DNA from: Oscarella lobularis
Lineage: Eukaryota; Porifera; Homoscleromorpha; Homosclerophorida; Oscarellidae
Assembly (NCBI RefSeq): GCF_947507565.1
Contig: NC_089187.1
Span: 2,232,001-2,296,000, forward strand
DNA length: 64,000 nt
Direction of reading: 5' to 3'
Shown piece by piece: positions 22,542 through 33,583 of this stretch. Position numbers and translations under genes: made by a program. The notes below the pieces were generated by a model. It worked only from the letters and a program-made list of their open reading frames with translations. It did not search any database and was not told the DNA's origin. Positions within the stretch are counted from its first letter, which is position 1. Each line of letters begins with the position of its first letter.

Positions 22542-25505
22542 ATGGTGATTTGTCACGTGTTTAAGTGCGGCGAGGCGAAAAAGGCGATTCGACGCGGCGC
22601 GTGGAAAGTGGACGTTTCCGTCATCGCGGAGAGTCTGCCGTCGCTCGCCGCCGTCGCCGCCATGAAAGGTTCGAATGCACTCTGCACGTGGCCACCGTCG
22701 AAATTACAGGACCATTCGATGTCGAGTGAGGGAGAAAGCGTCGAGTACGGCGGCTGCGGCGGCGGGGTCGTTGAGTTGCTCGAGGATGAAGAGGAGAAGG
22801 ACGAAGGAAGCGGGTTCGTTGACTACGTCGTATTATCCAACTTGAACTCTGTATGGCACATAAGTGATTCTTTCGCGTTGCTTTATTGATTTGTTTAGGT
22901 TTACCTGACTCCTAGAGGTGAAGAGAATCTCTATCTCCCCGACGACGATTTTACGAACACTGGCGTTCGTCTGGGCCACGGAGCGTTTTCCGAAGTCACT
23001 CTGGCCATAGACAAAGGCACATAGATACAATCTTTACCATCTTTTCTTATATTTCTACACAGACAAAGCCACTCTGATTGCACTGAAAAAACTCTTCTCT
23101 CCTGACTCTCTAAATCAAGTGGAACTTGACGTTTTGCGCGAGGCTCAGCATCCCAACGTCATGCGACTCTACGGAGCAACGCAGTATGACAACAAAGTTT
23201 ACATGTTTCAAGAATATGCCATGAGTAAGCCACTGGAACTATAGATTAATTGTCTTGACTATCGACCAAAGACTCATTGTAGCAAATATTTGATGTTTAG
23301 GTGGAGACCTTTCCCAGCTGGTCACTGCCCAAGGGCCCATTCCGGAGAACGTGGCGCTTCACCTGTTCAAACAAGTTCTCCAAGGCCTCAATTACATTCA
23401 CACCATTTGCAACGTCATCCATCGAGACATCAAACGTAATCCCAACGGATCACATATCCTATTTATTTATTTATTTATTTATTTACGTATTCGTTTCCCC
23501 TTTTCCCCAGCTGACAACGTTCTCGTCTTCGACGAAGCGTATCACGTCAAAATAGCCGACTTCGGTCTGGCAATTCGTCTCGAAGACGTCGATCTCGACG
23601 TCGAACGATCGTATCCTCCAGGCACAGAGAATTACATGCCACCTGAGGCAAGTCCCCTCCTTCTCTAAGTGCCTTTTATTTACGTTTATTTGCATTGCCC
23701 TAGGCGGCTCGTGGCGAACGCTATTTTGCCAATCGCGATTGCTGGAGCGCCGCTTGTGTATTGTTGATGCTTATCACGGGCCGAATGCCCTATTACGAGC
23801 AAAGGCACTTGGGCACGCTTCTCTTCGTGGTGAGATCACGCACGCAAAAATGTCGAATTAGATATGGATCATTGTCTTTATAATCAAGGTCGGAAATCGG
23901 CCTAATGGACCCGATTTGCCCGCGGGATGCTCGGAACGCATACGCTCGCTTTTCGGAAGCGTTTTCAGCGAAGCCACTCGACGTCCATCGGCCGATGAAT
24001 TATTGAAACACGGCGCGTTTCTGAACGCCAGTCCCGCGTGGAACGACGAGCAAGACCGCATGATCATCGATCCGGATTGCTACGACGGGCTCGTTAGGGA
24101 ACCGCCAACGGATGAGTTCTCTTTGCCCTATCCTGACGTCAGTTTGGCGTCGACGCCGGTGAATCATTCCCTTTTTCCCATACGAGAAGTCCCGTCGTCG
24201 TTATCATCGTCGTCGATGACGTCAGCGACGCCGAAGCAAGCGGCGGAAACGCGGGAAGACTATCTGAAAAATTCGCCCCTGTCGCCGCCTCAGCATCAGA
24301 ATTCGTCCGACGAATTGAGATCGCAATTCGTTGCGAAGGAACAGGCGACTCACACCGCCGGATCGTCGGTGCAGAGCTCCGCATTCAAGTCAGCAGGCGG
24401 ACTCTCCATGTCGATGGAAGAGTGCAAAGAAATTCAGCAATATTCGCGTCAGCTCGTGCTGAAAAACGGCGAACGAACGACGACGCGTCCGCGCACAAAC
24501 TCCAGCACGCGTCATCGTCACACGAGCAGTCACGAAATGCCGAGCAGTGGCAAACACTACACGCGATCGCGATCGCGAGCGCGACCGAATTCGCGCGGCG
24601 TCGACGACAAATCGGGCGTCGCTCTCATGCATCAGCAGTCGGCGGACGTCAGTCAGGAATTCGTCTCCGCTCCTCGCACTTCTGTTACGAGGACGGGAAC
24701 GGATGGGTCGGAGTCGTTTGCTACGGCAACTGATGGGGGTTCTTCTGTCGTCGAAGGATATTTGAAGTTCAGTGTCTCGTCGAAGTTACACGACATGGAA
24801 CTGGGTATGTCGAAGAAGGGTCGCGTGATTGCGACGTCGACGGAGCCCACGGAAACGGCTACGTCCGCGGAGGAGGAGGTCGTGGAGGAGAAGGTTGAGA
24901 AGGTTAGAGACTCGTCTCTTCGTCCCAATGAACTTCCACTTGCACTTCCTCTCGGTCAGACTGGTACTAACAGCGGGACGACGTCGTCACGTGTGGGTCG
25001 TGCGACTCGTGCTCCTTTACCTATGTCCTCTCATCATCAGGATGCCTATTCCGGTTCGTACCCCCCTCCTCCGCTCTCTAGGAGTTCCCCACCACCTAGC
25101 TTCCTTTCCTCGTATTGTAGGCACTTTTCAATTGCGTTTGCTTAGCGAAGACAAGACGCAGGTTTTGAAGCTGCGTTACCCGGAAACGACCGTCGGATCT
25201 TTAGCCGAAGACAAGGACGTCCAAGCGCAGGTGAGTCACGCCTTCTCATTCCGTGGACAGACCGCCATCTCCGGGTTCTTTATTAGATACGGGAAAAATT
25301 ACCCGACTTGACAACATTTACTTTCCTGTGTCTATTGAATGAGTCGGAAGATGAGCCCGTGCCGCTCGACGCTAGCCAGAAGATCGTCGGCGGCGCGACG
25401 ATATGTTTAGTCGTTGTCGGTGCGACGACGAGGAACACGTGGTTCATAGACGATACGGGGCACTTGAGCTACATTGCCGTCTCGCCCATGCAACAGACAA
25501 TTTAG
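22542..25505 (+). CDS. Ser/Thr protein kinase, MAP3K14 (NIK)-like
   Basis: Exons: 22542-22850, 22899-23016, 23063-23224, 23301-23435, 23511-23647, 23704-23829, 23889-25053, 25121-25230, 25287-25505 (TAG). Kinase core: glycine loop LGHGAFSEVTLA, lysine IALKK, catalytic VIHRDIKPDN, DFGLA, activation segment ending GTENYMPPE, then DCWSAACVLLMLITGRMPYY. A long low-complexity Ser/Arg-rich linker (about 24120-25050) leads to a ~110-residue C-terminal domain (FQLRLLSEDKTQVLKLRYPETTVGSL...). This arrangement and the GTExxMxPE signature recall NIK, an upstream kinase of noncanonical NF-kB signalling, but an independent MAP3K is possible. Two introns (23017-23062 and 23648-23703) begin with GC. The start codon is the first ATG in the open frame; an upstream exon cannot be excluded. 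Confidence 0.72.
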
Positions 25506-25767
25506 TCTGGTTTTTTATCCCGCTTTTTTCCATTACGTAAGACTTCATTCGCCGCGTATTCAATTTCATGCTATGTATAGTTCTAGACGAGCGGTTTCGT
25601 GTTTTGTCCTCACGTGAGTACATCTGTTCCCGGCTAGAACGGAAGAGACTAGACGGCGCGCGCGGTGTGACTGACAGCACATATGCATTAGAAAGTAAGA
25701 AAAACAATTAATCGACGCCTGATTCGATTCGAAAGGCGTCTTCTAATGCGATTGGACCTTGCGCCTC

Positions 25768-26230
25768 CTAGGCGACGAGGCTCAAGACGGCGAGACCGAT
25801 CGATATGGCGCTGACCGTCCAATCTAGACGCGAACGGTGAGATTCGACCGCGTGACCGCAAAAGGGCCCCCCTCCGCCGCGTTCCCAACCGTACCTCCCC
25901 TATTTTTAGCCAAATCGTTTAGGGGTCCGATGAGGAGGCCGTGGGCAGCGTGAAAAAATGTCATCGACCACAAAATGGCGAATCCGGATTGGGTCCTCGT
26001 ATCGGTGACGTAAGAAATGTAGGCTAAAACGAAACAGGCGACGCCGAGACACATGACCATGTTGCGAGCGATTCCCGTCCACTTTCTCGGCATTAGCAAG
26101 TAGCGAAAACCTACAAAGACGACGTCCCACACGATCGCGAGACACCCCGCAAGCCTAATTAACCGAGTAGAAGTAGATAGACGACGTTGGCTAGGTGGAG
26201 AAGTCGGTGCAAAGGAATATCGATGTCCAT
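25768..26230 (-). CDS. Small multi-pass membrane protein, unidentified
   Basis: The main exon (about 25900-26160) encodes hydrophobic helices IVWDVVFVGFRYLLM, MVMCLGVACFVLAYISYV and SGFAILWSMTFFHAAHGLLIG, then NDLAKNRG. A 3' exon joins in frame through a GT-AG intron (about 25837-25890) and adds DWTVSAISIGLAVLSLVA before TAG at 25768. That gives about four transmembrane segments. An upstream ATG (26230; MDIDIPLHRLLHLANVVYLLLL) looks like the natural N-terminus, but its frame does not join the main exon without a 1-2 base adjustment. The 5' structure is therefore unresolved: a small intron, an alternative start, or a sequence error. I do not recognise the family. Confidence 0.5.
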
Positions 26231-26450
26231 AGTTAGGGAAGCCCGCGTGATTCGTCTGGCGTCTGCGCGCGCGCGCGCGCCGGTCGCGTCGATCGGCCGG
26301 AAGCGACTGGGGCGGCGCCTCCCCACTGAGCCGATTTACAGTCCAGATTTATTGGCCTAATATCGGTCGGATTTATTGGAGCCTTTGCAGGCGCCCGTCC
26401 GCCGTGCGGTAGCGAAAAGACTTAGCCTTTCGTCATCGGAAAGACGAAGG

Positions 26451-27053
26451 TCAATTGGGATCTTTGCCTTTTTGTCCGCGGAAGCTACTTCGATCTCCTA
26501 AGAGCATTCCATTTTCGTAAACGAGCGTGCACGTCGTAGTTGTTGTTGTTTTCGTCGCGAAAACCCCGAAGACTAGACGTTGCAAATCGTGCGAACGGTC
26601 TACCGAGTTCCGGCTGGTGGGAGAGTGCGTTCGCACGCTTAGACAGTCTTTCGACAATGGGACGTTCGACGTTCGGCGTTCACCGAGCGCTAACGAGCGC
26701 CTCTTTAGCTCGAATCGCGGTAGGTCGATGTTGGTGTTGTCGTTCGAAAACGTGGGCGTAGGAGTGGAAAAAATACCTCGATGCGGTCGTCGACCGCCCA
26801 GCGTGTTGACTTGCGGTCGCGCTCGTTGCAGACGAGGCATCGCCTCTCGACCGCACCGAGGGAAACAGATTGGATGCAAGACGGGGCCTCGCAAACGAAA
26901 TTTCCTCTCTCGTGACAGAGGAGAACAGTCGATCGACAGGGGTGGGTAGGGCATCTGGCGCTCGTCAACATCTGGTTTAGAGCAATTAGGAAATCGATCG
27001 CTGCATCCGTTTACTGAGTGGAATCCGTAACATACACTCGCGAGCGGATGCAT
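26451..27053 (-). CDS. Hypothetical, possibly Cys-rich gene fragment
   Basis: Two overlapping minus-strand frames are open here. One (26705-26971) is rich in cysteine and histidine (CPTHPCRSTVLLCHERGNF...CLVCNERDR) and ends IE at a good donor gag|gtattt near 26775, so it may be a real exon. The other ends at 26451 (LVYENGMLLGDRSSFRG). I cannot join them with confidence and recognise no family. The plus strand is also open over 26527-26949, typical of GC-biased noncoding DNA. Confidence 0.25.
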   Translation of the reverse strand: MHPLASVCYGFHSVNGCSDRFPNCSKPDVDERQMPYPPLSIDCSPLSRERKFRLRGPVLHPICFPRCGREAMPRLQRARPQVNTLGGRRPHRGIFSTPTPTFSNDNTNIDLPRFELKRRSLALGERRTSNVPLSKDCLSVRTHSPTSRNSVDRSHDLQRLVFGVFATKTTTTTTCTLVYENGMLLGDRSSFRGQKGKDPN

Positions 27054-27453
27054 ACTTGCTTACATCACGAGAACCATGCAGGCTATTATAAGAGATCTAT
27101 GGAAAGGGCGTGCACATAAGCTCCCCCATTCCGCCCGCGCTCGCGATTCCCGGCTTTTTTTTCGCTTGTCTCGTCTCTCGGTCGCCGCGTCGCGCCTTCA
27201 TAAGTCTTCGTTAGCACCCAATCTATGGTGACGTCTATCCGGATTGTGGGCAGGCAGGTGTCGAGAGGGCGGGGACTCGCATTGTGCCAATCCATTAGAG
27301 AGTGGGAGCCAGCTGGAATCCGGATAAGTGGGCGGAGACTGTGGCACTAATTCGACTCGAGTGGGCATATAAGCAGTCGCGTTTCCCTCCCAACGTCAGT
27401 CGATCACATCTCGCCTACCGGTTGACGTTACACGGTGTCCTATCAACGAAAGA

Positions 27454-28110
27454 ATGGGAGCAACGATTTCAACACAGACGAACACGCGAACTCGCCGCCG
27501 GCTACAGATGTCGGTGAAGAAACTGACGAAGAGCCTACAGGCGCCGGTCGGCAGCATCAAGCGCTGGGCGCAGGGAAAACGCAAAGCGAAAGAAGCGGCG
27601 CTGAAGAAACAGTCGTCGACGAACCACGCCTCTCCGTCGATCAACGATCTACTACGACGCTACGCGATCGACGTCTGCCGTCGATGCGCGTCGACGTGCG
27701 ACGGCGTCGAACCGCGCGAAATCGAACGATGGATTCGAAGCGTCGATCAGACGCTGATCCAACTCGGCTGGCAAGAGCAGGAGTACGTCACCGAATCGAG
27801 TCTCGTGTTTTTGCACGTGCTCGCCAAAGAGTCGTGCACGCCCGAACGAATCGCCAACGTCGAAGAACTCCGAATGACGATCCTCATCTGTCTCTATCTC
27901 GGCTTCTCGTATACGGGAAACGAAATCAGCTATCCGCTCAAGCCCTTTCTCAGCGGCGCGACGAGCAAGAAAGCGTTCTGGGATCGATGTATGTCGATAT
28001 CGATGTCGATGTCGGGCGCGATGCTCGACCTCAATCGGGACTCTACCTACTATAATCGAATGAGAGACGAGTTGTGTTGTTCGTCGGCGGTCTGGCCGAC
28101 ATCTTGTTAG
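27454..28110 (+). CDS. CDK5R1: Cyclin-dependent kinase 5 activator (p35/p39 family)
   Basis: Single-exon, 218-residue Cdk5-activating subunit. It starts MGATIS, a candidate N-myristoylation signal like that of p35, followed by a basic region. The cyclin-box-like activator core runs from about residue 62: SINDLLRRYAIDVCRRC, the W-containing WIRSVDQTLIQLGWQEQEYVTE, LVFLHVL, then LYLGFSYTGNEISYPLKPF and KKAFWDRCMSISMSMSGAML, then the terminal YYNRMRDEL. The YxGNEISYPLKPFL and AFWDRC blocks are diagnostic. It is shorter than vertebrate p35 (about 307) because the N-terminal linker is compact. It lies alone between two gene-poor stretches. Whether it is the p35 or p39 orthologue cannot be decided; the symbol denotes the family. 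Confidence 0.93.
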   Translation: MGATISTQTNTRTRRRLQMSVKKLTKSLQAPVGSIKRWAQGKRKAKEAALKKQSSTNHASPSINDLLRRYAIDVCRRCASTCDGVEPREIERWIRSVDQTLIQLGWQEQEYVTESSLVFLHVLAKESCTPERIANVEELRMTILICLYLGFSYTGNEISYPLKPFLSGATSKKAFWDRCMSISMSMSGAMLDLNRDSTYYNRMRDELCCSSAVWPTSC

Positions 28111-29318
28111 TGGAGTTAGTCTCGATTAGCTTTTTTATGAGATCTCGCGCCGTCTAAGACGGCTTTGTACATAGAGGCTTTTTTTTCCTGAAGACATATA
28201 TTCTCTCGCTCGCTCGAGATCGAAATAAACGAGTTTTGAAACGTATGTTTTCGTGCCTGCGTCTCCAGCTGCGGTTCCTGATCGTACAGCTGCGTAGGCC
28301 GATAAGGGAAAGGGAAAATTGATGCCCACCATATGTTACGCGAGAAGCGGGTTCCCGCCCCCTCGGTCCCCGACGCCCCTCGACGCCTCGAGGGCTTTCC
28401 CATGCACCTAGTAGGCGCGCGAGTCGACCGCAGACCGTAAATAAGTTCGCGCTAGACTGACGATGCGAGACGGAGTCGCTACGAAGCGAATCTTTGTCGC
28501 AACGTGGGTGGGTTCGAGTTTCTACTTGAACCGCCGATTAGGTAATTCATACGGAAATAACGGCTAAAGAGCGACAGTTTTAGCAGTCGAACACGGGTTT
28601 GCGTGGATGGCGTGGGCAGCTCTAGTCACCGCTTTGAAAGTACGGCGTCTGCGAACAGAAACACCGATAGAAAATGCAGGGAAAATACCCTGAATGCTTT
28701 GTGAAACGGGATATGTTGCTGCACGTGCGCAATTTACACTACGCACGTCACTAGTGGGCGGATGTTAGCCGAATGGCGCGTAAATATTAGAAAGGAGAAT
28801 GCTCATAAGCTCCAAAAACGGACGCTGACCTCCCTGAGGATATTGGATGCCGTTTTTGGAGGCTAGTACGCAAGAGCTGACGCTTTTGCATCTGTGAGTG
28901 GCATAATTGAATTCCGCTTTTGTTCGTCGAGCCTGTTTTTGTTCCGTGTAGCTGGGCGTTGCGCATGCCTGCATTCGTGTGCGCACAGGGAGCTTCTGTT
29001 TGCCTATAGGTCCTGTCGTCCTTCTGGATTGACCACAAATATTTATCTTTCCTAAAACGAACCCGTTCCCTGTAATTTACACCTAGTAACGGCACACGAA
29101 GCTCTCACGATGATGTATTTTCCTTCCCTTCTCGCATATCATATTTTACTGTGCAGAACGCTTTCTATGCTATACTACGGAAAGTACGGCTCTCTACATA
29201 TTGAAATAGCTCTTTTTAGCATTGAAATCGATTTCATTTCCTCGATACGGGAGTTTCTTTTTAAATGTATTATACGGGACTCCATGCATTGTATTTGACT
29301 TCGCCTGCGTGTCGGTTC
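28111..29318. other. Gene-free interval
   Basis: Minus-strand frames at 28116-28403 and 28787-29095 are open but have no recognisable domain, no splice-consistent extension and no coherent composition. The interval probably holds the 3' UTR of the Cdk5 activator gene and the promoter of the downstream coiled-coil gene. Nothing else seen. Confidence 0.4.
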
Positions 29319-32300
29319 ATGATCAATTTGTCGAATTTCGAGCAGCCGCAGTTTGCAACGAGTCAATACATCTTGACAAGTCCTCGTTCGCTGCGCGTAC
29401 GAGCCTGTGGACCCCGTTTCGAGGCTCCTTTGCCGACTTTTTCGACTAGGCATGCGCGAAGTTGAACATGAAGCCCATCGAGCTCCTCTACAAGCCTCTT
29501 TCGGAGTTCGAACAGCAGCTGAAGCCGCTCGGAACGTTCGATTCGTCGATATACGCGTCGTTTCGAAAATACGAAGAAGAGCGAAAAGGTGCGAGAGCGA
29601 AAAGCGCGAAATTTCAAACTCAAAAAATCGCGTAGAGAAACTAAAGAGAGCTAAAGAGGAAAGACGTAAAATGAAAGAACGAGAAATACAACCAGGTAAA
29701 AGAAAAGAAGAGAAATGCCAATTAAATAATCAAATAAATAATAATAAATATAGAAACGACAAAGAAAAAAGAAGTTTCCGAAGTGGACTCATGGAGAAAT
29801 TTGGAATTAGTTGGAGAGGCAATAGGAACGAACGACGGCTCCAAAACCAAAACTCGTCCCAGGACCTCATCAGATAAAAGAAGACCGACATCGAGCATGG
29901 GATCTTCTAGAGCATCTTCGAGGCGTTCCTTTACCGCTGAACAGCTCTCTTCCAAGAGCCAGTCGAGTATACGAAGCGACGCTAGGAAATCCATAAGCAA
30001 AGTTGTTGCGGCTGATATTCCGGAAAGGGTAAATGAAAAAAATTATTTGCGTTTTTGTTAATTTAATTTCTAATGTTTCTTAGGATTTGCGTATTTTGGA
30101 ATTGATGGTTGCTAGGCGAGAGGAGGAGAAGGCTTTGGCTGAAGTGAAGGCGGCTGTTTCGAAGGAGTGGCTTCGAGAGAAGGAAAAAGCGGCGAGAGAA
30201 CAGGAAATAATGGAGCAAAAGTATAGGGAAAGCGTCATTGAGAGAAACAGACACAAGAAAGAGATTCAGGTGAGGAGAGGGGGGGGAGTTAGTTATTGAT
30301 TATTGATTATTTTTAGGAGAGGAAGAAGTTGGAGAGAGAAGCACAGGAGAGAGAAGAGATTGAGTATCAGAGACGTTTGATAGAGAACGAAGCTTCCGGT
30401 TGGGACGTAAGAGCAGAGAAAATCAAAGAACGAAAAGTAATTAATTTTGTATATGAACTAATTGCGGTTATCAGTTATTTTCATAGATACAGAAAATGGA
30501 GATGAAGAAGCTTGAGGAAGTGAAAAAGAAGCAGCTCCAGGTGAGGTCTTCGAACCATTTCTTTGAAGTCGTTTATACATATTTAATTTTGTGGTCATTT
30601 CGCGGTGTTTATTAGGAAGTCAAGCTTCAGCATTTGACCCAAGAAGACTTCATGACTCGCTTGTCGGCTCAGGAGCAACTCGAGGAGACGTTGGCGCGCG
30701 CCGAAGAGAAACGCGAGGCGAAGGAGAAGAGGAGAAAATCGCAACTGCAGGAGAAAAATCTCAAGGAACGAATAGCCCACGAACAGCTCAAAACGGCGAT
30801 CAAACAAAACGAAGAGTAAGAAGTATTTGGGTGTAGAAAAATCGACGTTTTTAGTTTTCGTTCGTGAGGGCTAGATAGGGATGAAGTATTGCTTATAATT
30901 AGATCTCCTGTACTAACACTAGACCTTAGGGTGAGAGATACGCCTGTAAATCCGATCTGTTTGACACTTTCGCTGTGGCCGACCTTTCGATGTTTTTAGT
31001 GAAACAGAAAGTTAGCTATATCTTAGGGGCGAAAGAATTTTCCTACTAAAATTCGACACTCTTTCCCCGATAACTCTGTGACCTTTCAATGTTTTTAATG
31101 GAGTTTGGTGCACAATGGGTGAGGCAGGAAGTTAACCAGACCTTAGGACTTCAGTTGACATAGTCTAACACATGCCTTCCTTCAAAACTAACATCCAAAG
31201 GTCGTTCTAAAAAAAATTTTTAGTAGTGGAAGTGTCAGACAAATAGATCGAATTTAGAGGAAGTTAGTGGACCTTTTTAGTGCAAAACTACGATTCCAGG
31301 TCACATTGTAACACTAATGTTGTGGTAGAAGTGGTTTCATACTCGAAAGTTTTCGCATATTCAGGGCTAGCTAGCTTCCGCGGCGTTAAAATCATTAGAC
31401 AGACCTTTCTCTTCCTATTGAGGTTGAGAAGACTTGTATCTTCGCCCCCTCCCCTATAGCTCCCCTAATCATTCGCAGGTGCCTGATAGAATTGTGGCCT
31501 CTCCCTTCCCTTTCCCACTATCGTAGATTAATCAGCTGTTGCACGTTGCAATCAGTTAGAAAGAGCCGCTTATCTTCCCCTACGCCGCCCATGAAGTTTA
31601 CCGCCGATCTGGTTAGCGCCACTTCAGTCGCGTGCAGGATTCCTTCCCTATTATCCGACGGATGCATAATCCCATATCGCGCCCCTGCCCTGATTCGTTT
31701 TTGGCACGAGATAAATGCTAATTGAATAGTGTCATTTGTTTTGAAAGTGAATTGGGAAGGGTGGGGATACCGTGCTTATCGAACTAATTAGAGCTCTTGT
31801 TTCGGACGGCATTGCTTGTACAGATGCGCGTACTAAGTGGTCACACTTAGAAGGAAGCGTCTTATTTGCATGAATTTTTTAGGGAGGACCTTGCGTACGT
31901 CAGAGCGTCGATCGCGCAAAAACACGCCCGCGCGGAAGTGCGCGCACTCGCACATCAGGCTATTCGCGACGACGAAATTCGAGCAAATCGGTAGGCGCGC
32001 GAGACGGGGGCCCCCTTTTGGGGAAGTCCACTACTAGTCGTTTCTTTCGAGGCTCAAGCAAACGGAGCGAGAACGCGAGCGACAGGCCACCGTGGAAAAA
32101 TTGCGGGAGGATGTGGAAGACTGGAAAGTGGGCGTCGCTTTGCGTCAGAAAGCGGTGAACGCACGCGAATCCGTTATCGTCACGCGCGCGTGCAAATTTG
32201 TTTGTTAGGCTTTGGAAAAAGCCGAAATCGTCGTTGCTAAGGGCGTGGAGGAAAAGGCACGGGCCGCCCACGAGCAGAGGATAGCACGGGAACAGGAACA

Positions 32301-32699
32301 TCGGAGGAAAGCGGAAATGTTAGGGGGCGTGCATATGTAGGGGTTTTTTTGGCGGGGTAACGTGCGTGGGTGGGACTTACGTAGGCTGAGGCGGGAGGAA
32401 GAGGAAAGGCGACGATATGCCGAACAGGAAGTTCAGCTCAAGGACATGAGAAGTCAGACAGTCATGAGAGAAAAGGAAGCGGAAGTGCGAAAGGTTCACT
32501 GATACGATCGCTGTGGTTTTTTTTTCTCGAATAGTAGCTCTTTTGCAGTCACGTGAAATTGCTCGTGCATCTGAGCAATTGCGCATGAAGATACTTGGTA
32601 GCAATCGGTAAGCTTATTTGTTCAGATTTTTACTCGCTTTTTTGTATACATTTTAGTGTCTTTGGTCCGTCCAAAAGCGGTCCTTTTAAGACATTCTAA
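29319..32699 (+). CDS. CCDC177-like coiled-coil protein
   Basis: Exon 1 (29319-29396) encodes MINLSNFEQPQF...YILTSPRSLR and splices to 29450-29588 (ACAKLNMKPIELLYKPLSEF). The resulting SPRSLxACAxLxxKPxELL signature is that of CCDC177-type proteins. The rest is long charged coiled coil over about a dozen exons (ILELMVARREEEKALAEVKA, EYQRRLIENEASGWDVRAEK, HLTQEDFMTRLSAQEQLEE, VRALAHQAIRDDEIRANR, LKDMRSQTVMREKEAEVRK), ending VFGPSKSGPFKTF and TAA at 32697-32699. A Ser/Thr/Arg-rich segment (about 29780-30000) separates head and coil. One intron (30816-31882) is about 1 kb, twenty times the local norm. Function of the family is poorly known. Confidence 0.72.
30816..31882 (+). other. Unusually long intron of the CCDC177-like gene
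   Basis: Donor ga|gtaag at 30816 and acceptor ttttttag at 31882 keep frame (NEE|EDLAYVRA). The ~1067 bp between have no long frame with family motifs. Within it, two stretches (about 30915-31030 and 31055-31150) share diverged strings such as gacctttc-aatg-tttttaa/g and ccttaggac. They hint at an old internal duplication or inserted repeat. No gene seen inside. Confidence 0.6.
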
Positions 32700-32798
32700 T
32701 TTTTTATGCTGCAGTAAGTGACTGTCCACAGACAGAAGCAAATATTTGATTTTCGCATTCGGGATTTTCTCCCGCTGCCTAGCGCGCGTGCTGTCCGA

Positions 32799-33455
32799 AT
32801 GGGATCGAACTTTTTCTTCGTTATCGTCGGTCACAACGACAATCCTGTCTTCCGAATCGAACTATCGTCGTCGTCAAAAGCCAAAGACTCGTCTAAAGTC
32901 AGCATTTCGATCCCCATTCCTCGCGACGACTCAAAAGTCTCACTAGAAAGACGATCACCATCATTTGAACGAATTTGTAGCACATGCTGCTTTAGACGTA
33001 GTAGACGAAAGCATGTGGAACACGACTGCCATGTAAAAATCGTGGAATTTTGCGGCGGTGCAGAATATTAATCCGGGATGTTCTCAGGTATCTACGGATT
33101 GTTGATAAATTCAACGAATGGTTCGTTTCCGCCTTTGTAACAGCAAGTCGTAAGTAGTAACGCGATGGAGAAAAATCTTGTAAATAAATAAATAAATATA
33201 TTTAGGTATGAGGTTTATCATTCTTCATGACGTCAAAAATGAAGACGGAATTCGCAGTTTTTTCCAGGACGTCTACGAACTTTATATAAAAGTATGAGCG
33301 GATAATAATTAATTAATTAATTAATTAATTAATTAATTGAATGTTTTTTCTCTCAGGTTACAATGAATCCATTTTACAAAATCAACACTGCAATTGAATC
33401 GCTAGCTTTTGAAAAAAAGGTCCATGCACTGGGTAAAAAATATCTATTATCGTAA
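32799..33455 (+). CDS. TRAPPC2: TRAPP complex subunit 2 (sedlin)
   Basis: Subunit of the TRAPP tethering/GEF complexes acting in ER-to-Golgi and secretory traffic. Longin-like fold. Five exons: [18 protein letters not shown] (ATG 32799), [65 protein letters not shown] and [21 protein letters not shown], ending GKKYLLS and TAA 33453-33455. The residues [13 protein letters not shown]-like, HAALDxVDE and [12 protein letters not shown] are hallmarks of sedlin. About 140 residues, as expected. Tightly packed: 99 bp after the previous stop and 128 bp before the next start. Confidence 0.95.
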
Positions 33456-33583
33456 TCACTCTACTGAATAAAAAAAACAATCCTTCCCCCGGGACACTTC
33501 GCTATCACCTCCCACGTGATCAGGAACAAACGCTTCCTTTTATTCAACGCCTCGCGTGCGTGCGGATAATCTATTACACCGCA

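Noticed and set aside
27435-28055. 206-codon Arg-rich plus-strand frame
   Set aside because: Overlaps the Cdk5 activator gene in another frame; Arg-rich composition is what a shifted frame of that gene gives, with no domain.
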